Source: Adlercreutzia equolifaciens | GTDB lineage: Bacteria > Actinomycetota > Coriobacteriia > Coriobacteriales > Eggerthellaceae | Length of the DNA: 64,000 nucleotides | Assembly (NCBI RefSeq): GCF_029076695.1 | Contig: NZ_JARFIK010000002.1 | Coordinates: forward strand, 930,001-994,000 | Reading direction: 5' to 3' | Part shown: positions 61,968 to 64,000 of the stretch, in pieces | Layout of the letters: each line of letters starts with the position of its first letter | How positions within the stretch are numbered: the stretch's first letter is position 1 | Made by a program: the position numbers and the translations under genes | Notes under the pieces: generated by a model | Databases searched by the model: none | The model's input: the letters and a program-made list of their open reading frames with translations, nothing else | What the model was told of the DNA's origin: nothing

Positions 61968-63887
61968 CTAGAGAGAAGCGTCCCTGATCACATCGAGGAA
62001 CTTCTCGCGATCCCACTGGCCCAGATCACCCTCGGAGCGCTCGCGTACGGACACCAGGCGCTCTTCCACTTCCTTGTCGCCCAAGACCACCATGTAGGGG
62101 ATCTTCTGGGCTTGAGCCTTGGCGATCTTCACCTTCATGGGCTCGTTGGCATCCATAATGTCCACGCGACCGCCCACGGCCTTGATCTCGCCGGCAAACT
62201 CGGCCGCCGCCTCCTTGTGGCGGTCGGCGATGGGAATGACCGCTACCTGCACCGGAGCCAGCCACAGGGGCAGCGCGCCGGCGTAGTGCTCAATGAGAAT
62301 GCCCAGGAAGCGCTCGATAGAGCCGAAGATGGCGCGATGGAGCATCCAGGGCGTCTCTTCAGTGTTGTCCTCGGTGCGATAGGTGAGCCCGAAGCGCATG
62401 GGCATGTTGAAGTCGATCTGCACCGTAGAGCACTGCCAGGTACGACCGATGGCGTCTTTCACCTTGATGTCGATCTTCGGACCGTAGAAGGCGCCGTCGC
62501 CCTCGTTGATCTCGTAGGCCAGACCGCGACGGGCGCAGGCTTCCTTCAAAGACTCAGTAGCATGCTCCCACATGTCGTCGGTGCCGATGGACTTGTCGGG
62601 ACGCGTGGAAATTTCCGCCTCATAGGTGAAGCCGAAGGTGTCCATGATATGGTCCACCAGCTCGAGGATGGCCACCACCTCGTCGACCACCTGGTCCTTC
62701 GTGCAGAAGATGTGGGCGTCGTCCTGGGTAAAGCCGCGAGCGCGCAGCAGACCGTGCACCACGCCGGACATCTCGTGGCGATACACCGTGCCGAACTCGA
62801 AGTAGCGCAGCGGCAGATCGCGATAGGAGTGCAGCTCGTTCTTGTAGATGATGACGTGGCCCGGGCAGTTCATGGGCTTCACGCCGTACTCGGAGTAGCG
62901 CGGCTCCTCGTCGGTGCCCTCGTTGATCTGGAAAAAGTACATGTTCTCGTGGTAGAAGCCGTAGTGGCCCGAGGTCTTCCACACGTCCGCATTGTAGATA
63001 TGCGGCGTGATAACCTCTTCGTAGCCGCGCTCGTACAGGTCGCGGCGCAGCCACTCCTGCAGCGTGCGAATGACACGCGTACCCTTGGGAAGATACAGCG
63101 GCAGACCCACGCCGGCCATGGGCTCCATCATATAGATGCCCAGCTCACGACCGAGCTTGCGATGGTCGCGCTTCTCGGCCTCTTCCAAGTTGTGCAGGTA
63201 CTCCTCCAGCTCCTTCTTCTTGAAGAAAGCGGTGCCGTACAGGCGCGTGAGCATGTCGCGCTCGGAATCGCCCTTCCAGTAGGCGCCGGCCACCTTGGTA
63301 AGTTTGAAGGCGCCCGCCTTGCCTGCACTGGGCAGGTGCGGTCCGCGGCACAGATCGGTGAAGTTGCCAAGGGAGTAAGTGGTAATGACGGAATCCTCCG
63401 GCAGCTCCTCGATAAGCTCTACCTTGAAGGGCTGGTCGGCGAACTGCTGAAGGGCCTCGTCGCGCGTCACCTGGCGGCGCACAAAGGGCTCGTCGGCAGC
63501 GACGATCTCGGCCATGCGGGCCTCGATGCGCTCGAAATCGTCCGGAGAAACGGTAACGCCCTCGGGCAGTTCCACGTCGTAGTAGAAGCCGTTCTCGATG
63601 GCGGGGCCAACGCCGAACTTTACGTCGCCGTAGAGGTCGGTAAGGGCAGCGGCCATGATGTGGGCCGTAGAGTGGCGAAGCAGTTCCAGTCCCTCGTCGC
63701 TTTTCGCGGTGACGATGGCCACGGAGTCGCCGTCGGCCACGGGGGCGGTTAGATCGACGGGCTCGTCGTTCACGATGCCGGCCAGAGCAGCCTTGGCCAG
63801 CCCTGCGCCAATGGAGGCAGCCACGTCGGCAACGGTGGCCCCGTCCTGCAGCTCTTTCGTGGAGCCGTCGGGCAATACGATGTTCAT
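61968..63887 (-). CDS. thrS: Threonyl-tRNA synthetase
   Basis: Charges tRNA-Thr. The 639-residue enzyme has the N-terminal TGS domain (IVLPDGSTKELQDG), the editing-domain HSTAHIMAAAL, the class II core with motif 2 (YRHEMSGVVHGLLRARGFTQDD) and motif 3 (GSIERFLGILIEHYAG), and the C-terminal anticodon domain. The ATG at 63887 (MNIVLPDG) has AAAGGAG upstream; the longer frame begins inside the leader. Monocistronic. Confidence 0.97.
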   Translation of the reverse strand: MNIVLPDGSTKELQDGATVADVAASIGAGLAKAALAGIVNDEPVDLTAPVADGDSVAIVTAKSDEGLELLRHSTAHIMAAALTDLYGDVKFGVGPAIENGFYYDVELPEGVTVSPDDFERIEARMAEIVAADEPFVRRQVTRDEALQQFADQPFKVELIEELPEDSVITTYSLGNFTDLCRGPHLPSAGKAGAFKLTKVAGAYWKGDSERDMLTRLYGTAFFKKKELEEYLHNLEEAEKRDHRKLGRELGIYMMEPMAGVGLPLYLPKGTRVIRTLQEWLRRDLYERGYEEVITPHIYNADVWKTSGHYGFYHENMYFFQINEGTDEEPRYSEYGVKPMNCPGHVIIYKNELHSYRDLPLRYFEFGTVYRHEMSGVVHGLLRARGFTQDDAHIFCTKDQVVDEVVAILELVDHIMDTFGFTYEAEISTRPDKSIGTDDMWEHATESLKEACARRGLAYEINEGDGAFYGPKIDIKVKDAIGRTWQCSTVQIDFNMPMRFGLTYRTEDNTEETPWMLHRAIFGSIERFLGILIEHYAGALPLWLAPVQVAVIPIADRHKEAAAEFAGEIKAVGGRVDIMDANEPMKVKIAKAQAQKIPYMVVLGDKEVEERLVSVRERSEGDLGQWDREKFLDVIRDASL

Positions 63888-64000
63888 AGATCTCCTTTCC
63901 TGCGCCGGGTGCACACAGAGCACCTGCGCGGTTCCCGCCCGGGCGTTGAGTACCCGAGCGTCCATTAGTTCGCCCCCATCGATTAGGGCGTTCTGTCTAT
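63888..64000 (-). promoter_or_regulatory. thrS leader, T-box-like 3' part, cut by the window end
   Basis: Minus strand contains GGGCGGGAACCGCG (63927-63940), close to the T-box core UGGNACCGCG, followed by a stem GGUGC...GCACC. The rest of the element, if it exists, is beyond the window. Sequence is too short to decide between a T-box and chance. Confidence 0.4.

Overview
The window is about 60 to 65 % GC and densely coding. It looks like a chromosomal segment of an anaerobic Coriobacteriia, most likely family Eggerthellaceae (Eggerthella / Adlercreutzia / Gordonibacter / Slackia type). The evidence is the gene mix rather than any database match: three LuxR-type regulators that each carry a long multi-helix membrane domain, a TAT-exported flavoprotein reductase, an oxidoreductase of the DMSO-reductase family with iron-sulphur and membrane subunits, a multihaem cytochrome c, a 2-oxoacid:ferredoxin oxidoreductase cluster and rubrerythrin. 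No rRNA, tRNA, phage, transposase or CRISPR array was recognised.

Layout. 1-13.7 kb (minus strand): two pyrimidine operons, carA-carB-pyrK-pyrD and pyrR-pyrB-pyrC, flank a four-gene iron/siderophore (or corrinoid) ABC importer. Both pyr operons begin with a near-identical PyrR-type RNA hairpin followed by an intrinsic terminator. 13.8-15.6 kb: rubrerythrin and an orphan pentahaem-type membrane cytochrome. 15.9-24.3 kb: a 2-oxoacid:ferredoxin oxidoreductase (four subunits) with a P-loop protein, bracketed by two acyl-CoA ligases and two XRE-cupin regulators. 24.5-31.7 kb: housekeeping genes rsmB-fmt-def, dnaG, a dNTPase and RNase H. 31.8-39.6 kb: a LuxR regulator, tatA, and the ilvD-ilvB-ilvN-ilvC operon behind a T-box-like leader. 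39.6-42.1 kb: a membrane-anchored C39-like protein lacking its catalytic residues, a gamma-carbonic-anhydrase-like protein and purine nucleoside phosphorylase. 42.2-46.3 kb: a TAT-exported old-yellow-enzyme-type reductase divergent from a LuxR regulator. 46.3-51.7 kb: prmC, prfA, a cation/proton antiporter and trxA-trxB. 51.7-58.4 kb: a LuxR regulator divergent from an operon for a molybdo/tungsto-enzyme, its Fe-S and membrane subunits, and two small SpoVA-like membrane proteins. 58.7-64 kb: a zinc-ribbon membrane protein, a repeat block, yhdT-panF and thrS.

The most interesting region is 51.7-58.4 kb. A DMSO-reductase-family catalytic subunit with no export signal carries a W-T-S-x4-Cys segment like that of acetylene hydratase. 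It sits with a four-cluster Fe-S protein, a DmsC-like anchor and two SpoVA-like proteins, in a lineage that is not known to sporulate. I infer an anaerobic respiratory or dehydroxylating system with its own small-acid transporter pair, switched by the divergent LuxR protein. The TAT-flavoprotein/LuxR pair at 42-46 kb looks like a second, parallel example of a specialised reductase with a dedicated regulator.

The intergenic DNA carries several repeat families. Two related elements of about 250 bp with long inverted ends lie near 10.2 and 59.7 kb, next to tandem arrays of 30-bp and 19-20-bp units. Two elements near 14.7 and 47.5 kb share a 48-bp core but have different inverted arms. One 118-bp inverted-repeat element lies near 17.7 kb. 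All coordinates and motifs were read by eye; function assignments rest on recognised motifs and family knowledge, not on searches.
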